Of a DNA stretch of 64,000 bases, positions 24,538 through 37,671 are shown piece after piece. Positions within the stretch are counted from its first letter, which is position 1, and each line of letters opens with the position of its first letter. A program made the translations under genes and the position numbers. The notes below the pieces were generated by a model. The model made no database searches. It worked only from the letters and a program-made list of their open reading frames with translations, and was not told the DNA's origin. This DNA is from Oscheius onirici (Eukaryota > Nematoda > Chromadorea > Rhabditida > Rhabditidae): contig OW051470.1 of NCBI GenBank assembly GCA_932521025.1, forward strand, positions 10,464,501 to 10,528,500. Reading direction: 5' to 3'.

Positions 24538-25895
24538 ATTCTATGGTAGTTACTTTCAGCCAGGCTATTCTATGGTAGTTACTTTCAGCCAGGCCATTCT
24601 ATGGTAGTTACAATCAGCCAGGCCATTCTATGGTAATTACTTTCAGCCAGGCCATTCTATGGTAGTTACTTTCAGCCAGGCTTTTCTGTGGTAGTTACTT
24701 TCAGCCTGGCCATTCTATGGTAGTTACTTTCAGCCTGGCCATTCTATGGTAGTTACTTTCAGCCTGGCCATTCTATGGTAGTTACTTTCAGCCAGGCTAT
24801 TCTATGGTAGTTACTTTCAGCCTGGCCATTCTATGGTAGTTACTTTCAGCCTGGCCATTCTATGGTAGTTACTTTCAGCCTGGCCATTCTATGGTAGTTA
24901 CTATCAGCCAGGCTATTCTATGGTAGTTACTTTCAGCCTGGCCATCCTATGGTAGTTACTTTCAGCCTGGCCAATCTATGGTAGTTACTTTCAGCCAGGC
25001 TATTCTATGGTAGTTACTTTCAGCCTGGCCATTCTATGGTAGTTACTTTCAGCCTGGCCATTCTATGGTAGTTACTTTCAGCCAGGCTATTTTATGGTAG
25101 TTACTTTCAGCCTGGCCATCCTATGGTAGTTACTTTCAGCCTGGCCATTCTATGGTAGTTACTTTCAGCCAGGCTATTCTATGGTAGTTACTTTCAGCCT
25201 GGCCATTCTATGGTAGTTACTTTCAGCCTGGCCATTCTATGATAGTTACTTTCAGCTTGGCCATTCTATGGTAGTTACTTTCAGCCTGGCCATTCTATGG
25301 TAGTTACTTTCAGCCTGGCCATTCTATGGTAGTTACTTTCAGCCAGGCTATTCTATGGTAGTTACTTTCAGCCTGGCCATTCTATGGTAGTTACTTTCAG
25401 CCTGGCCATTCTATGGTAGTTACTTTCAGCCTGGCCATTCTATGGTAGTTACTATCAGCCAGGCTATTTTATGGTAGTTACTTTCAGCCTGGCCATCCTA
25501 TGGTAGTTACTTTCAGCCAGGCTATTCTATGGTAGTTACTTTCAGCCTGGCCATTCTATGGTAGTTACTTTCAGCCAGGCTATTCTATGGTAGTTACTTT
25601 CAGCCTGGCCATTCTATGGTAGTTACTTTCAGCCTGGCCATTCTATGATAGTTACTTTCAGCCTGGCCATTCTATGGTAGTTACTTTCAGCCTGGCCATC
25701 CTATGGTAGTTACTTTCAGCCAGGCTATTCTATGGTAGTTACTTTCAGCCTGGCCATCCTATGGTAGTTACTTTCAGCCTGGCCATCCTATGGTAGTTAC
25801 TTTCAGCCAGGCTATTCTATGGTAGTTACTTTCAGCCTGGCCATTCTATGGTAGTTACTTTCAGCCAGGCTATTCTATGGTAGTTACTTTCAGCC
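24538..25895 (+). repeat. J/K/I/O block, copy 2
   Basis: This matches copy 1 over about 1,358 bp at a 229-monomer offset with the same variant string. Immediately after it a D-E pair (25,898) follows, where copies 1 and 3 have an O unit, C and D-E; copy 2 therefore lacks about eight monomers at this point, and the downstream offset drops from 229 to 221 monomers. Further losses reduce the offset to 220 (26.49 kb) and 199 (27.33 kb), so the homology with 19.5-22 kb continues with whole-monomer deletions. Confidence 0.88.
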
Positions 25896-28478
25896 AGGCC
25901 ATTCTATGGTAGTTACAATCAGCCAGGCCATTCTATGGTAATTACTTTCAGCCAGGCCATTCTATGGTAGTTACTTTCAGCCTGGCCATTCTATGGTAGT
26001 TACTATCAGCCAGGCTATTCTATGGTAGTTACTTTCAGCCTGGCCATTCTATGGTAGTTACTTTCAGCCAGGCTATTCTATGGTAGTTACTTTCAGCCTG
26101 GCCATTCTATGGTAGTTACTTTCAGCCAGGCTTTTCTGTGGTAGTTACTTTCAGCCAGGCCATTCTATGGTAGTTACTTTCAGCCTGGCCATTCTATGGT
26201 AGTTACTTTCAGCCTGGCCATTCTATGGTAGTTACTTTCAGCCTGGCCATTCTATGGTAGTTACTTTCAGCCTGGCCATTCTATGGTAGTTACTTTCAGC
26301 CAGGCCATTCTATGATAGTTACTTTCAGCCAGGCTATTCTATGGTAGTTACTTTCAGCCTGGCCATTCTATGGTAGTTACTTTCAGCCTGGCCATTCTAT
26401 GGTAGTTACTTTCAGCCTGGCCATTCTATGGTAGTTACTTTCAGCCTGGCCATTCTATGGTAGTTACTTTCAGCCAGGCCATTCTATGATAGTTACTTTC
26501 AGCCAGGCTTTTCTATGGTAGTTACTTTCAGCCTGGCCATTCTATGGTAGTTACTTTCAGCCAGGCTATTCTATGGTAGTTACTTTCAGCCTGGCCATTC
26601 TATGGTAGTTACTTTCAGCCAGGCTTTTCTGTGGTAGTTACTTTCAGCCAGGCTTTTCTATGGTAGTTACTTTCAGCCAGGCCATTCTATGGTAGTTACT
26701 TTCAGCCTGGCCATTCTATGGTAGTTACTTTCAGCCAGGCTTTTCTGTGGTAGTTACTTTCAGCCTGGCCATTCTATGGTAGTTACTTTCAGCCTGGCCA
26801 TTCTATGGTAGTTACTTTCAGCCAGGCCATTCTATGATAGTTACTTTCAGCCAGGCTTTTCTATGGTAGTTACTTTCAGCCAGGCTATTCCATGGTAGTT
26901 ACTTTCAGCCTGGCCATTCTATGGTAGTTACTTTCAGCCAGGCTATTCTATGGTAGTTACTTTCAGCCTGGCCATTCTATGGTAGTTACTTTCAGCCAGG
27001 CTTTTCTGTGGTAGTTACTTTCAGCCAGGCTATTCTATGGTAGTTACTTTCAGCCTGGCCATTCTATGGTAGTTACTTTCAGCCTGGCCATTCTATGGTA
27101 GTTACTTTCAGCCAGGCTATTCTATGGTAGTTACTTTCAGCCAGGCCATTCTATGGTAGTTACAATCAGCCAGGCCATTCTATGGTAATTACTTTCAGCC
27201 TGGCCATTCTATGGTAGTTACTTTCAGCCAGGCTATTCTATGGTAGTTACTTTCAGCCTGGCCATTCTATGGTAGTTACTTTCAGCCTGGCCATTCTATG
27301 GTAGTTACTTTCAGCCAGGCCATTCTATGATAGTTACTTTCAGCCAGGCTTTTCTATGGTAGTTACTTTCAGCCAGGCTATTCTATGGTAGTTACTTTCA
27401 GCCTGGCTATTCTATGGTAGTTACTTTCAGCCTGGCCATTCTATGGTAGTTACTTTCAGCCTGGCCATTCTATGGTAGTTACTTTCAGCCTGGCCATTCT
27501 ATGGTAGTTACTTTCAGCCTGGCCATTCTATGGTAGTTACTTTCAGCCAGGCCATTCTATGATAGTTACTTTCAGCCAGGCTTTTCTATGGTAGTTACTT
27601 TCAGCCAGGCTATTCCATGGTAGTTACTTTCAGCCTGGCCATTCTATGGTAGTTACTTTCAGCCAGGCTATTCTATGGTAGTTACTTTCAGCCTGGCCAT
27701 TCTATGGTAGTTACTTTCAGCCAGGCTTTTCTGTGGTAGTTACTTTCAGCCAGGCTATTCTATGGTAGTTACTTTCAGCCTGGCCATTCTATGGTAGTTA
27801 CTTTCAGCCTGGCCATTCTATGGTAGTTACTTTCAGCCAGGCTATTCTATGGTAGTTACTTTCAGCCAGGCCATTCTATGGTAGTTACAATCAGCCAGGC
27901 CATTCTATGGTAATTACTTTCAGCCTGGCCATTCTATGGTAGTTACTTTCAGCCTGGCCATTCTATGGTAGTTACTTTCAGCCAGGCTATTCTATGGTAG
28001 TTACTTTCAGCCTGGCCATTCTATGGTAGTTACTTTCAGCCAGGCTATTCTATGGTAGTTACTTTCAGCCAGGCTATTCTATGGTAGTTACTTTCAGCCA
28101 GGCTATTCTATGGTAGTTACTTTCAGCCAGGCTATTCTATGGTAGTTACTTTCAGCCAGGCTATTCTATGGTAGTTACTTTCAGCCAGGCTATTCTATGG
28201 TAGTTACTTTCAGCCAGGCTATTCTATGGTAGTTACTTTCAGCCTGGCCATTCTATGGTAGTTACTTTCAGCCAGGCTATTCTATGGTAGTTACTTTCAG
28301 CCAGGCTATTCTATGGTAGTTACTTTCAGCCAGGCTATTCTATGGTAGTTACTTTCAGCCAGGCTATTCTATGGTAGTTACTTTCAGCCAGGCTATTCTA
28401 TGGTAGTTACTTTCAGCCAGGCTATTCTATGGTAGTTACTTTCAGCCAGGCTATTCTATGGTAGTTACTTTCAGCCAG

Positions 28479-29871
28479 GCTATTCTATGGTAGTTACAAT
28501 CAGCCAGGCCATTCTATGGTAATTACTTTCAGCCAGGCCATTCTATGGTAGTTACTTTCAGCCAGGCTTTTCTGTGGTAGTTACTTTCAGCCTGGCCATT
28601 CTATGGTAGTTACTTTCAGCCTGGCCATTCTATGGTAGTTACTTTCAGCCTGGCCATTCTATGGTAGTTACTTTCAGCCTGGCCATTCTATGGTAGTTAC
28701 TTTCAGCCAGGCTATTCTATGGTAGTTACTTTCAGCCTGGCCATTCTATGGTAGTTACTTTCAGCCTGGCCATTCTATGGTAGTTACTTTCAGCCTGGCC
28801 ATTCTATGGTAGTTACTATCAGCCAGGCTATTCTATGGTAGTTACTTTCAGCCTGGCCATCCTATGGTAGTTACTTTCAGCCTGGCCAATCTATGGTAGT
28901 TACTTTCAGCCAGGCTATTCTATGGTAGTTACTTTCAGCCTGGCCATTCTATGGTAGTTACTTTCAGCCTGGCCATTCTATGGTAGTTACTTTCAGCCAG
29001 GCTATTTTATGGTAGTTACTTTCAGCCTGGCCATCCTATGGTAGTTACTTTCAGCCTGGCCATTCTATGGTAGTTACTTTCAGCCAGGCTATTCTATGGT
29101 AGTTACTTTCAGCCTGGCCATTCTATGGTAGTTACTTTCAGCCTGGCCATTCTATGATAGTTACTTTCAGCTTGGCCATTCTATGGTAGTTACTTTCAGC
29201 CTGGCCATTCTATGGTAGTTACTTTCAGCCTGGCCATTCTATGGTAGTTACTTTCAGCCAGGCTATTCTATGGTAGTTACTTTCAGCCTGGCCATTCTAT
29301 GGTAGTTACTTTCAGCCTGGCCATTCTATGGTAGTTACTTTCAGCCTGGCCATTCTATGGTAGTTACTATCAGCCAGGCTATTTTATGGTAGTTACTTTC
29401 AGCCTGGCCATCCTATGGTAGTTACTTTCAGCCAGGCTATTCTATGGTAGTTACTTTCAGCCTGGCCATTCTATGGTAGTTACTTTCAGCCAGGCTATTC
29501 TATGGTAGTTACTTTCAGCCTGGCCATTCTATGGTAGTTACTTTCAGCCTGGCCATTCTATGATAGTTACTTTCAGCCTGGCCATTCTATGGTAGTTACT
29601 TTCAGCCTGGCCATCCTATGGTAGTTACTTTCAGCCAGGCTATTCTATGGTAGTTACTTTCAGCCTGGCCATCCTATGGTAGTTACTTTCAGCCTGGCCA
29701 TCCTATGGTAGTTACTTTCAGCCAGGCTATTCTATGGTAGTTACTTTCAGCCTGGCCATTCTATGGTAGTTACTTTCAGCCAGGCTATTCTATGGTAGTT
29801 ACTTTCAGCCTGGCCATTCTATGATAGTTACTTTCAGCTTGGCCATTCTATGGTAGTTACTTTCAGCCAGG
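28479..29871 (+). repeat. J/K/I/O block, copy 3
   Basis: K at 28,885 lies 135 monomers after K of copy 2. The variant string equals copy 1 except for one additional A unit after the C at 28,566 (four instead of three), and its leading D is on a T3 background. Like copy 1 it continues into O, C (29,871) and D-E, so copies 1 and 3 share a right end that copy 2 lacks. Confidence 0.88.
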
Positions 29872-31167
29872 CTTTTCTGTGGTAGTTACTTTCAGCCAGG
29901 CCATTCTATGGTAGTTACAATCAGCCAGGCCATTCTATGGTAATTACTTTCAGCCAGGCTATTCTATGGTAATTACTTTCAGCCTGGCCATTCTATGATA
30001 GTTACTTTCAGCTTGGCCATTCTATGGTAATTACTTTCAGCCAGGCTATTCTATGGTAGTTACTTTCAGCCAGGCTATTCTATGGTAGTTACTTTCAGCC
30101 AGGCCATTCTATGGTAGTTACAATCAGCCAGGCCATTCTATGGTAATTACTTTCAGCCAGGCCATTCTATGGTAGTTACTTTCAGCCTGGCCATTCTATG
30201 GTAGTTACTATCAGCCAGGCTATTCTATGGTAGTTACTTTCAGCCTGGCCATTCTATGGTAGTTACTTTCAGCCTGGCCATTCTATGGTAGTTACTTTCA
30301 GCCTGGCTATTCTATGGTAGTTACTTTCAGCCAGGCTTTTCTGTGGTAGTTACTTTCAGCCAGGCCATTCTATGGTAGTTACAATCAGCCAGGCCATTCT
30401 ATGGTAATTACTTTCAGCCAGGCTTTTCTGTGGTAGTTACTTTCAGCCAGGCCATTCTATGGTAGTTACAATCAGCCAGGCCATTCTATGGTAATTACTT
30501 TCAGCCAGGCTATTCTATGGTAGTTACTTTCAGCCAGGCCATTCTATGGTAGTTACAATCAGCCAGGCCATTCTATGGTAATTACTTTCAGCCAGGCCAT
30601 TCTATGGTAGTTACTTTCAGCCTGGCCATTCTATGGTAGTTACTATCAGCCAGGCTATTCTATGGTAGTTACTTTCAGCCTGGCCATTCTATGGTAGTTA
30701 CTTTCAGCCTGGCCATTCTATGGTAGTTACTTTCAGCCTGGCTATTCTATGGTAGTTACTTTCAGCCAGGCTTTTCTGTGGTAGTTACTTTCAGCCAGGC
30801 CATTCTATGGTAGTTACAATCAGCCAGGCCATTCTATGGTAATTACTTTCAGCCAGGCTATTCTATGGTAGTTACTTTCAGCCAGGCCATTCTATGGTAG
30901 TTACAATCAGCCAGGCCATTCTATGGTAATTACTTTCAGCTTGGCCATTCTATGGTAATTACTTTCAGCCAGGCTATTCTATGGTAGTTACTTTCAGCCA
31001 GGCTATTCTATGGTAGTTACTTTCAGCCAGGCCATTCTATGGTAGTTACTTTCAGCCTGGCCATTCTATGGTAGTTACTTTCAGCCTGGCCATTCTATGG
31101 TAGTTACTTTCAGCCTGGCTATTCTATGGTAGTTACTTTCAGCCTGGCCATTCTATGGTAGTTACTA

Positions 31168-34102
31168 TCAGCCAGGCTATTCTATGGTAGTTACTTTCAG
31201 CCTGGCCATTCTATGGTAGTTACTTTCAGCCTGGCCATTCTATGGTAGTTACTTTCAGCCTGGCTATTCTATGGTAGTTACTTTCAGCCAGGCCATTCTA
31301 TGGTAATTACTTTCAGCCAGGCCATTCTATGGTAGTTACTTTCAGCCTGGCCATTCTATGGTAGTTACTTTCAGCCTGGCCATTCTATGGTAGTTACTTT
31401 CAGCCAGGCCATTCTATGGTAGTTACAATCAGCCAGGCCATTCTATGGTAATTACTTTCAGCCAGGCTATTCTATGGTAGTTACTTTCAGCCAGGCCATT
31501 CTATGGTAGTTACAATCAGCCAGGCCATTCTATGGTAATTACTTTCAGCCAGGCCATTCTATGGTAGTTACTTTCAGCCTGGCCATTCTATGGTAGTTAC
31601 TTTCAGCCTGGCCATTCTATGGTAGTTACTTTCAGCCTGGCTATTCTATGGTAGTTACTTTCAGCCTGGCCATTCTATGGTAGTTACTATCAGCCAGGCT
31701 ATTCTATGGTAGTTACTTTCAGCCTGGCCATTCTATGGTAGTTACTTTCAGCCTGGCCATTCTATGGTAGTTACTTTCAGCCTGGCCATTCTATGGTAGT
31801 TACTTTCAGCCTGGCTATTCTATGGTAGTTACTTTCAGCCAGGCTTTTCTGTGGTAGTTACTTTCAGCCAGGCCATTCTATGGTAGTTACAATCAGCCAG
31901 GCCATTCTATGGTAATTACTTTCAGCCAGGCTTTTCTGTGGTAGTTACTTTCAGCCAGGCCATTCTATGGTAGTTACAATCAGCCAGGCCATTCTATGGT
32001 AATTACTTTCAGCCTGGCCATTCTATGGTAGTTACTTTCAGCCTGGCCATTCTATGGTAGTTACTTTCAGCCTGGCCATTCTATGGTAGTTACTTTCAGC
32101 CTGGCCATTCTATGGTAGTTACTTTCAGCCTGGCCATTCTATGGTAGTTACTTTCAGCCTGGCCATTCTATGGTAGTTACTTTCAGCCAGGCCATTCTAT
32201 GATAGTTACTTTCAGCCAGGCTTTTCTATGGTAGTTACTTTCAGCCAGGCTATTCCATGGTAGTTACTTTCAGCCTGGCCATTCTATGGTAGTTACTTTC
32301 AGCCAGGCTATTCTATGGTAGTTACTTTCAGCCTGGCCATTCTATGGTAGTTACTTTCAGCCAGGCTTTTCTGTGGTAGTTACTTTCAGCCAGGCTATTC
32401 TATGGTAGTTACTTTCAGCCTGGCCATTCTATGGTAGTTACTTTCAGCCTGGCCATTCTATGGTAGTTACTTTCAGCCAGGCTATTCTATGGTAGTTACT
32501 TTCAGCCAGGCCATTCTATGGTAGTTACAATCAGCCAGGCCATTCTATGGTAATTACTTTCAGCCTGGCCATTCTATGGTAGTTACTTTCAGCCTGGCCA
32601 TTCTATGGTAGTTACTTTCAGCCAGGCTATTCTATGGTAGTTACTTTCAGCCTGGCCATTCTATGGTAGTTACTTTCAGCCAGGCTATTCTATGGTAGTT
32701 ACTTTCAGCCAGGCTATTTTATGGTAGTTACTTTCAGCCTGGCCATCCTATGGTAGTTACTTTCAGCCTGGCCATTCTATGGTAGTTACTTTCAGCCAGG
32801 CTATTCTATGGTAGTTACTTTCAGCCAGGCTATTCTATGGTAGTTACTTTCAGCCAGGCTATTCTATGGTAGTTACTTTCAGCCAGGCTATTCTATGGTA
32901 GTTACTTTCAGCCAGGCTATTCTATGGTAGTTACTTTCAGCCTGGCCATTCTATGGTAGTTACTTTCAGCCTGGCCATTCTATGGTAGTTACTTTCAGCC
33001 AGGCTATTCTATGGTAGTTACTTTCAGCCAGGCCATTCTATGGTAGTTACAATCAGCCAGGCCATTCTATGGTAATTACTTTCAGCCTGGCCATTCTATG
33101 GTAGTTACTTTCAGCCTGGCCATTCTATGGTAGTTACTTTCAGCCAGGCTATTCTATGGTAGTTACTTTCAGCCTGGCCATTCTATGGTAGTTACTTTCA
33201 GCCAGGCTATTCTATGGTAGTTACTTTCAGCCAGGCTATTCTATGGTAGTTACTTTCAGCCAGGCTATTCTATGGTAGTTACTTTCAGCCAGGCTATTCT
33301 ATGGTAGTTACTTTCAGCCAGGCTATTCTATGGTAGTTACTTTCAGCCAGGCTATTCTATGGTAGTTACTTTCAGCCAGGCTATTCTATGGTAGTTACTT
33401 TCAGCCTGGCCATTCTATGGTAGTTACTTTCAGCCAGGCTATTCTATGGTAGTTACTTTCAGCCAGGCTATTCTATGGTAGTTACTTTCAGCCAGGCTAT
33501 TCTATGGTAGTTACTTTCAGCCAGGCTATTTTATGGTAGTTACTTTCAGCCTGGCCATCCTATGGTAGTTACTTTCAGCCAGGCCATTCTATGGTAGTTA
33601 CAATCAGCCAGGCCATTCTATGGTAATTACTTTCAGCCTGGCCATTCTATGGTAGTTACTTTCAGCCTGGCCATTCTATGGTAGTTACTTTCAGCCAGGC
33701 TATTCTATGGTAGTTACTTTCAGCCAGGCCATTCTATGGTAGTTACAATCAGCCAGGCCATTCTATGGTAATTACTTTCAGCCTGGCCATTCTATGGTAG
33801 TTACTTTCAGCCTGGCCATTCTATGGTAGTTACTTTCAGCCAGGCTATTCTATGGTAGTTACTTTCAGCCTGGCCATTCTATGGTAGTTACTTTCAGCCA
33901 GGCTATTCTATGGTAGTTACTTTCAGCCAGGCTATTCTATGGTAGTTACTTTCAGCCAGGCTATTCTATGGTAGTTACTTTCAGCCAGGCTATTCTATGG
34001 TAGTTACTTTCAGCCTGGCCATTCTATGGTAGTTACTTTCAGCCAGGCTATTCTATGGTAGTTACTTTCAGCCAGGCTATTCTATGGTAGTTACTTTCAG
34101 CC
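31168..34102 (+). repeat. 100-monomer duplication, copy 1
   Basis: This 2,935-bp stretch equals 34,068-37,002 at an offset of exactly 2,900 bp. I compared essentially every row and found no base difference. It contains D-E, C, G-H-F, N, I-J and A' units, so it is not a simple run in which identity would be trivial. It is the youngest large event visible in the window. Confidence 0.96.
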
Positions 34103-37002
34103 TGGCCATTCTATGGTAGTTACTTTCAGCCTGGCCATTCTATGGTAGTTACTTTCAGCCTGGCTATTCTATGGTAGTTACTTTCAGCCAGGCCATTCTA
34201 TGGTAATTACTTTCAGCCAGGCCATTCTATGGTAGTTACTTTCAGCCTGGCCATTCTATGGTAGTTACTTTCAGCCTGGCCATTCTATGGTAGTTACTTT
34301 CAGCCAGGCCATTCTATGGTAGTTACAATCAGCCAGGCCATTCTATGGTAATTACTTTCAGCCAGGCTATTCTATGGTAGTTACTTTCAGCCAGGCCATT
34401 CTATGGTAGTTACAATCAGCCAGGCCATTCTATGGTAATTACTTTCAGCCAGGCCATTCTATGGTAGTTACTTTCAGCCTGGCCATTCTATGGTAGTTAC
34501 TTTCAGCCTGGCCATTCTATGGTAGTTACTTTCAGCCTGGCTATTCTATGGTAGTTACTTTCAGCCTGGCCATTCTATGGTAGTTACTATCAGCCAGGCT
34601 ATTCTATGGTAGTTACTTTCAGCCTGGCCATTCTATGGTAGTTACTTTCAGCCTGGCCATTCTATGGTAGTTACTTTCAGCCTGGCCATTCTATGGTAGT
34701 TACTTTCAGCCTGGCTATTCTATGGTAGTTACTTTCAGCCAGGCTTTTCTGTGGTAGTTACTTTCAGCCAGGCCATTCTATGGTAGTTACAATCAGCCAG
34801 GCCATTCTATGGTAATTACTTTCAGCCAGGCTTTTCTGTGGTAGTTACTTTCAGCCAGGCCATTCTATGGTAGTTACAATCAGCCAGGCCATTCTATGGT
34901 AATTACTTTCAGCCTGGCCATTCTATGGTAGTTACTTTCAGCCTGGCCATTCTATGGTAGTTACTTTCAGCCTGGCCATTCTATGGTAGTTACTTTCAGC
35001 CTGGCCATTCTATGGTAGTTACTTTCAGCCTGGCCATTCTATGGTAGTTACTTTCAGCCTGGCCATTCTATGGTAGTTACTTTCAGCCAGGCCATTCTAT
35101 GATAGTTACTTTCAGCCAGGCTTTTCTATGGTAGTTACTTTCAGCCAGGCTATTCCATGGTAGTTACTTTCAGCCTGGCCATTCTATGGTAGTTACTTTC
35201 AGCCAGGCTATTCTATGGTAGTTACTTTCAGCCTGGCCATTCTATGGTAGTTACTTTCAGCCAGGCTTTTCTGTGGTAGTTACTTTCAGCCAGGCTATTC
35301 TATGGTAGTTACTTTCAGCCTGGCCATTCTATGGTAGTTACTTTCAGCCTGGCCATTCTATGGTAGTTACTTTCAGCCAGGCTATTCTATGGTAGTTACT
35401 TTCAGCCAGGCCATTCTATGGTAGTTACAATCAGCCAGGCCATTCTATGGTAATTACTTTCAGCCTGGCCATTCTATGGTAGTTACTTTCAGCCTGGCCA
35501 TTCTATGGTAGTTACTTTCAGCCAGGCTATTCTATGGTAGTTACTTTCAGCCTGGCCATTCTATGGTAGTTACTTTCAGCCAGGCTATTCTATGGTAGTT
35601 ACTTTCAGCCAGGCTATTTTATGGTAGTTACTTTCAGCCTGGCCATCCTATGGTAGTTACTTTCAGCCTGGCCATTCTATGGTAGTTACTTTCAGCCAGG
35701 CTATTCTATGGTAGTTACTTTCAGCCAGGCTATTCTATGGTAGTTACTTTCAGCCAGGCTATTCTATGGTAGTTACTTTCAGCCAGGCTATTCTATGGTA
35801 GTTACTTTCAGCCAGGCTATTCTATGGTAGTTACTTTCAGCCTGGCCATTCTATGGTAGTTACTTTCAGCCTGGCCATTCTATGGTAGTTACTTTCAGCC
35901 AGGCTATTCTATGGTAGTTACTTTCAGCCAGGCCATTCTATGGTAGTTACAATCAGCCAGGCCATTCTATGGTAATTACTTTCAGCCTGGCCATTCTATG
36001 GTAGTTACTTTCAGCCTGGCCATTCTATGGTAGTTACTTTCAGCCAGGCTATTCTATGGTAGTTACTTTCAGCCTGGCCATTCTATGGTAGTTACTTTCA
36101 GCCAGGCTATTCTATGGTAGTTACTTTCAGCCAGGCTATTCTATGGTAGTTACTTTCAGCCAGGCTATTCTATGGTAGTTACTTTCAGCCAGGCTATTCT
36201 ATGGTAGTTACTTTCAGCCAGGCTATTCTATGGTAGTTACTTTCAGCCAGGCTATTCTATGGTAGTTACTTTCAGCCAGGCTATTCTATGGTAGTTACTT
36301 TCAGCCTGGCCATTCTATGGTAGTTACTTTCAGCCAGGCTATTCTATGGTAGTTACTTTCAGCCAGGCTATTCTATGGTAGTTACTTTCAGCCAGGCTAT
36401 TCTATGGTAGTTACTTTCAGCCAGGCTATTTTATGGTAGTTACTTTCAGCCTGGCCATCCTATGGTAGTTACTTTCAGCCAGGCCATTCTATGGTAGTTA
36501 CAATCAGCCAGGCCATTCTATGGTAATTACTTTCAGCCTGGCCATTCTATGGTAGTTACTTTCAGCCTGGCCATTCTATGGTAGTTACTTTCAGCCAGGC
36601 TATTCTATGGTAGTTACTTTCAGCCAGGCCATTCTATGGTAGTTACAATCAGCCAGGCCATTCTATGGTAATTACTTTCAGCCTGGCCATTCTATGGTAG
36701 TTACTTTCAGCCTGGCCATTCTATGGTAGTTACTTTCAGCCAGGCTATTCTATGGTAGTTACTTTCAGCCTGGCCATTCTATGGTAGTTACTTTCAGCCA
36801 GGCTATTCTATGGTAGTTACTTTCAGCCAGGCTATTCTATGGTAGTTACTTTCAGCCAGGCTATTCTATGGTAGTTACTTTCAGCCAGGCTATTCTATGG
36901 TAGTTACTTTCAGCCTGGCCATTCTATGGTAGTTACTTTCAGCCAGGCTATTCTATGGTAGTTACTTTCAGCCAGGCTATTCTATGGTAGTTACTTTCAG
37001 CC
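34068..37002 (+). repeat. 100-monomer duplication, copy 2
   Basis: Second copy of the stretch at 31,168. The two matches overlap by 35 bp at the junction, which is one monomer plus a few bases, as expected for unequal exchange in register. The left limit is A21 (31,167) against T21 (34,067); the right limit is T (34,103) against A (37,003) at position 28. An assembly artefact would have to be excluded by spanning reads. Confidence 0.96.
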
Positions 37003-37439
37003 AGGCTATTCTATGGTAGTTACTTTCAGCCAGGCTATTCTATGGTAGTTACTTTCAGCCAGGCTATTCTATGGTAGTTACTTTCAGCCAGGCTATTCTA
37101 TGGTAGTTACTTTCAGCCAGGCCATTCTATGGTAGTTACTTTCAGCCAGGCTATTCTATGGTAGTTACTTTCAGCCAGGCTATTTTATGGTAGTTAGTTT
37201 CAGCCTGGCCATTCTATGGTAGTTACTTTCAGCCTGGCCATCCTATGGTAGTTACTTTCAGCCTGGCCATTCTATGGTAGTTACTTTCAGCCAGGCTATT
37301 CTATGGTAGTTACTTTCAGCCAGGCTATTCTATGGTAGTTACTTTCAGCCAGGCTATTCTATGGTAGTTACTTTCAGCCAGGCTATTCTATGGTAGTTAC
37401 TTTCAGCCAGGCTATTCTATGGTAGTTACTTTCAGCCAG

Positions 37440-37497
37440 GCTATTCTATGGTAGTTATTTTCAGCCAGGCTATTTTATGGTAGTTAGTTTCAGCCTG
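37440..37497 (+). repeat. L-M variant dimer (T19 followed by T7+G19)
   Basis: Unit L (37,440-37,468) reads GTTATTTTCAG and unit M (37,469-37,497) reads GCTATTTTATGG and GTTAGTTTCAG. The first M lies alone at 37,179. The pair is confined to the part of the window right of 37 kb and marks an 8-monomer higher-order repeat. A G19 unit without T7 also occurs (for example about 44.45, 45.6, 49.58, 50.74, 58.74 and 61.32 kb). Confidence 0.9.
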
Positions 37498-37671
37498 GCC
37501 ATTCTATGGTAGTTACTTTCAGCCAGGCTATTCTATGGTAGTTACTTTCAGCCTGGCCATCCTATGGTAGTTACTTTCAGCCTGGCCATTCTATGGTAGT
37601 TACTTTCAGCCTGGCCATTCTATGGTAGTTACTTTCAGCCAGGCTATTCTATGGTAGTTACTTTCAGCCAG
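37440..37671 (+). repeat. 8-monomer higher-order unit L-M-A-B-J-A-A-B (232 bp)
   Basis: The G19 markers at 37,487 and 37,719 are 232 bp apart. The same 232-bp step joins L-M pairs at 43,878/44,110, 44,951/45,183, 58,088/58,320 and 60,669/60,901. At 43,878 the eight units read L M A B J A A B before the next L. In the second unit only about the first five or six monomers are kept, after which I-J or K replaces them. It is the shortest clear higher-order period in the window. Confidence 0.85.

Larger units (their letters stand above)
17198..31167 (+). repeat. Zone 3: mosaic of B runs, D-E pairs and J/K/I/O blocks
   Basis: D-E pairs return at 17,198, and J, K, I, N and O appear for the first time from 18.2 kb. 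Three copies of one J/K/I/O block lie at about 18.04-19.26, 24.68-25.90 and 28.57-29.8 kb. G-H-F words of zone 2 type also occur (20.1-22.0, 26.3-27.7 kb), so the zone mixes both repertoires. The G9-on-B unit (GCTATTCTGTGG) occurs at 17,720, 23,984 and 24,506; the last two are 18 monomers apart. Confidence 0.82.
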
